Origin: Chthoniobacteraceae bacterium
GTDB lineage: Bacteria; Verrucomicrobiota; Verrucomicrobiia; Chthoniobacterales; Chthoniobacteraceae
Reading direction: 5' to 3'
Length of the DNA stretch: 6,588 nt
Assembly (NCBI GenBank): GCA_947478975.1
Contig: CANJYI010000160.1
Coordinates: 1-6,588, forward strand
Positions within the stretch are counted from its first letter, which is position 1. Each line of letters begins with the position of its first letter. Of this stretch, positions 6,264 to 6,588 are shown in pieces. A program made the position numbers and the translations under genes. Under the pieces are notes generated by a model. That model was not told where the DNA came from, did not search any database, and was given only the letters and a program-made list of their open reading frames with translations.

Positions 6264-6588
6264 ATGAGCACCCACACCGCCACCATCCGCTGGCAGAACA
6301 CCGGCCCCAATTTCCTCAAGCGCCTCTACTCGCGGGAGCACACGATCCACTTTGACGGCGGGGTGATTGTGCCGGGATCGCCTTCGCCCCACATCGTGTC
6401 CGCACCGTGGTCTAATGCAACCGCCGTTGACCCAGAGGAAGCATTTGTCGCATCGGTGGCGAGTTGTCACATGCTCTGGTTTCTGCATGTCGCGATTGAT
6501 GCGGGCTTTGAGCCTGCAAGCTATGAAGACAAAGCCGTGGGCGAGATGACCAAGAACGAGCAAGGCAAGCTGTGGATAAGCCGTGTGA
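6264..6588 (+). CDS. OsmC family protein, N-terminal 108 residues (3' end outside window)
   Basis: OsmC/Ohr-family proteins are dimeric, thiol-dependent peroxidases that reduce organic or hydrogen peroxides in the cytoplasm. The N-terminus MSTHTATIRWQ with FLKRLYSREHTIHFDGG (17-33) and VPGSPSPHIVSAPWSN (36-51) is typical of the subgroup. VDPEEAFVASVASCHMLWFL (55-74) holds the conserved cysteine C68, which acts as the peroxide-attacking or partner thiol. SYEDKAVGEMTKNEQGK (86-102) matches the strand region that follows. Full members have roughly 140-160 residues, so the last ~40, including the second conserved cysteine, lie beyond the window. The TGA at the very end of the window is out of frame: the reading frame continues as CGT GTG A. 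ATG 6264 is chosen because the family begins directly with such a sequence, although no ribosome binding site precedes it. It follows the GNAT gene by 161 bases on the same strand. Confidence 0.9.
   Translation, partial: MSTHTATIRWQNTGPNFLKRLYSREHTIHFDGGVIVPGSPSPHIVSAPWSNATAVDPEEAFVASVASCHMLWFLHVAIDAGFEPASYEDKAVGEMTKNEQGKLWISRV

Noticed and set aside
6586..6588. TGA at the end of the window as the stop codon of the OsmC gene
   Set aside because: It is out of frame: from ATG 6264 the last full codons are CGT GTG, leaving one base, and the protein lacks the usual C-terminal ~40 residues.
1..6588. CRISPR array, tRNA, rRNA or defence system
   Set aside because: No regular repeat-spacer series, no cloverleaf or ribosomal RNA sequence, and no nuclease, helicase or toxin-antitoxin motif was seen on either strand.

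Overview
The window most resembles a member of the PVC superphylum, probably Verrucomicrobia or Planctomycetes. The basis is a two-gene operon that is characteristic of those phyla: a DUF1501 protein with a Tat signal, followed by a 1035-residue 'planctomycete cytochrome' protein carrying PSCyt1, PSCyt2/DUF1549 and PSD1/DUF1553 domains. The genes are GC-rich; only the first ~130 bases are clearly AT-rich. The phylum is inferred from gene families, not from any marker gene.

Layout. Bases 1-600 (+) hold broken coding sequence. Three open segments lie in three different frames and read as one small membrane protein if one base is restored at each of three points; I do not recognise the family. 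It converges on the large cytochrome gene (626-3733, -), which is the second gene of the operon. Eight bases upstream lies the DUF1501 gene (3742-5223, -). The 282-base divergent region 5224-5505 holds a plausible sigma70-type promoter for the operon with its -10 inside a perfect palindrome, a 25-bp-period tandem repeat that resembles the end of an IS21-family element, a stable hairpin and an open frame of unknown status. Rightward from there are a GNAT acetyltransferase (5506-6102, +) and the first 108 codons of an OsmC-family protein (6264 to the window end, +), which continues beyond the window.

How they fit together. The two minus-strand genes are translationally close and both products carry export signals (Tat for DUF1501, Sec-type for the cytochrome), so they probably work together in the periplasm or at the cell envelope. 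The biochemical role of such pairs is not established; a link to degradation of complex, often sulfated, polysaccharides has been proposed. The GNAT and OsmC genes look like ordinary housekeeping or stress genes, unrelated to the operon except by position.

Nothing here amounts to a clear new system. The parts most worth a second look are the repeat/palindrome/promoter cluster at 5249-5347 and the frameshifted gene at 1-600.
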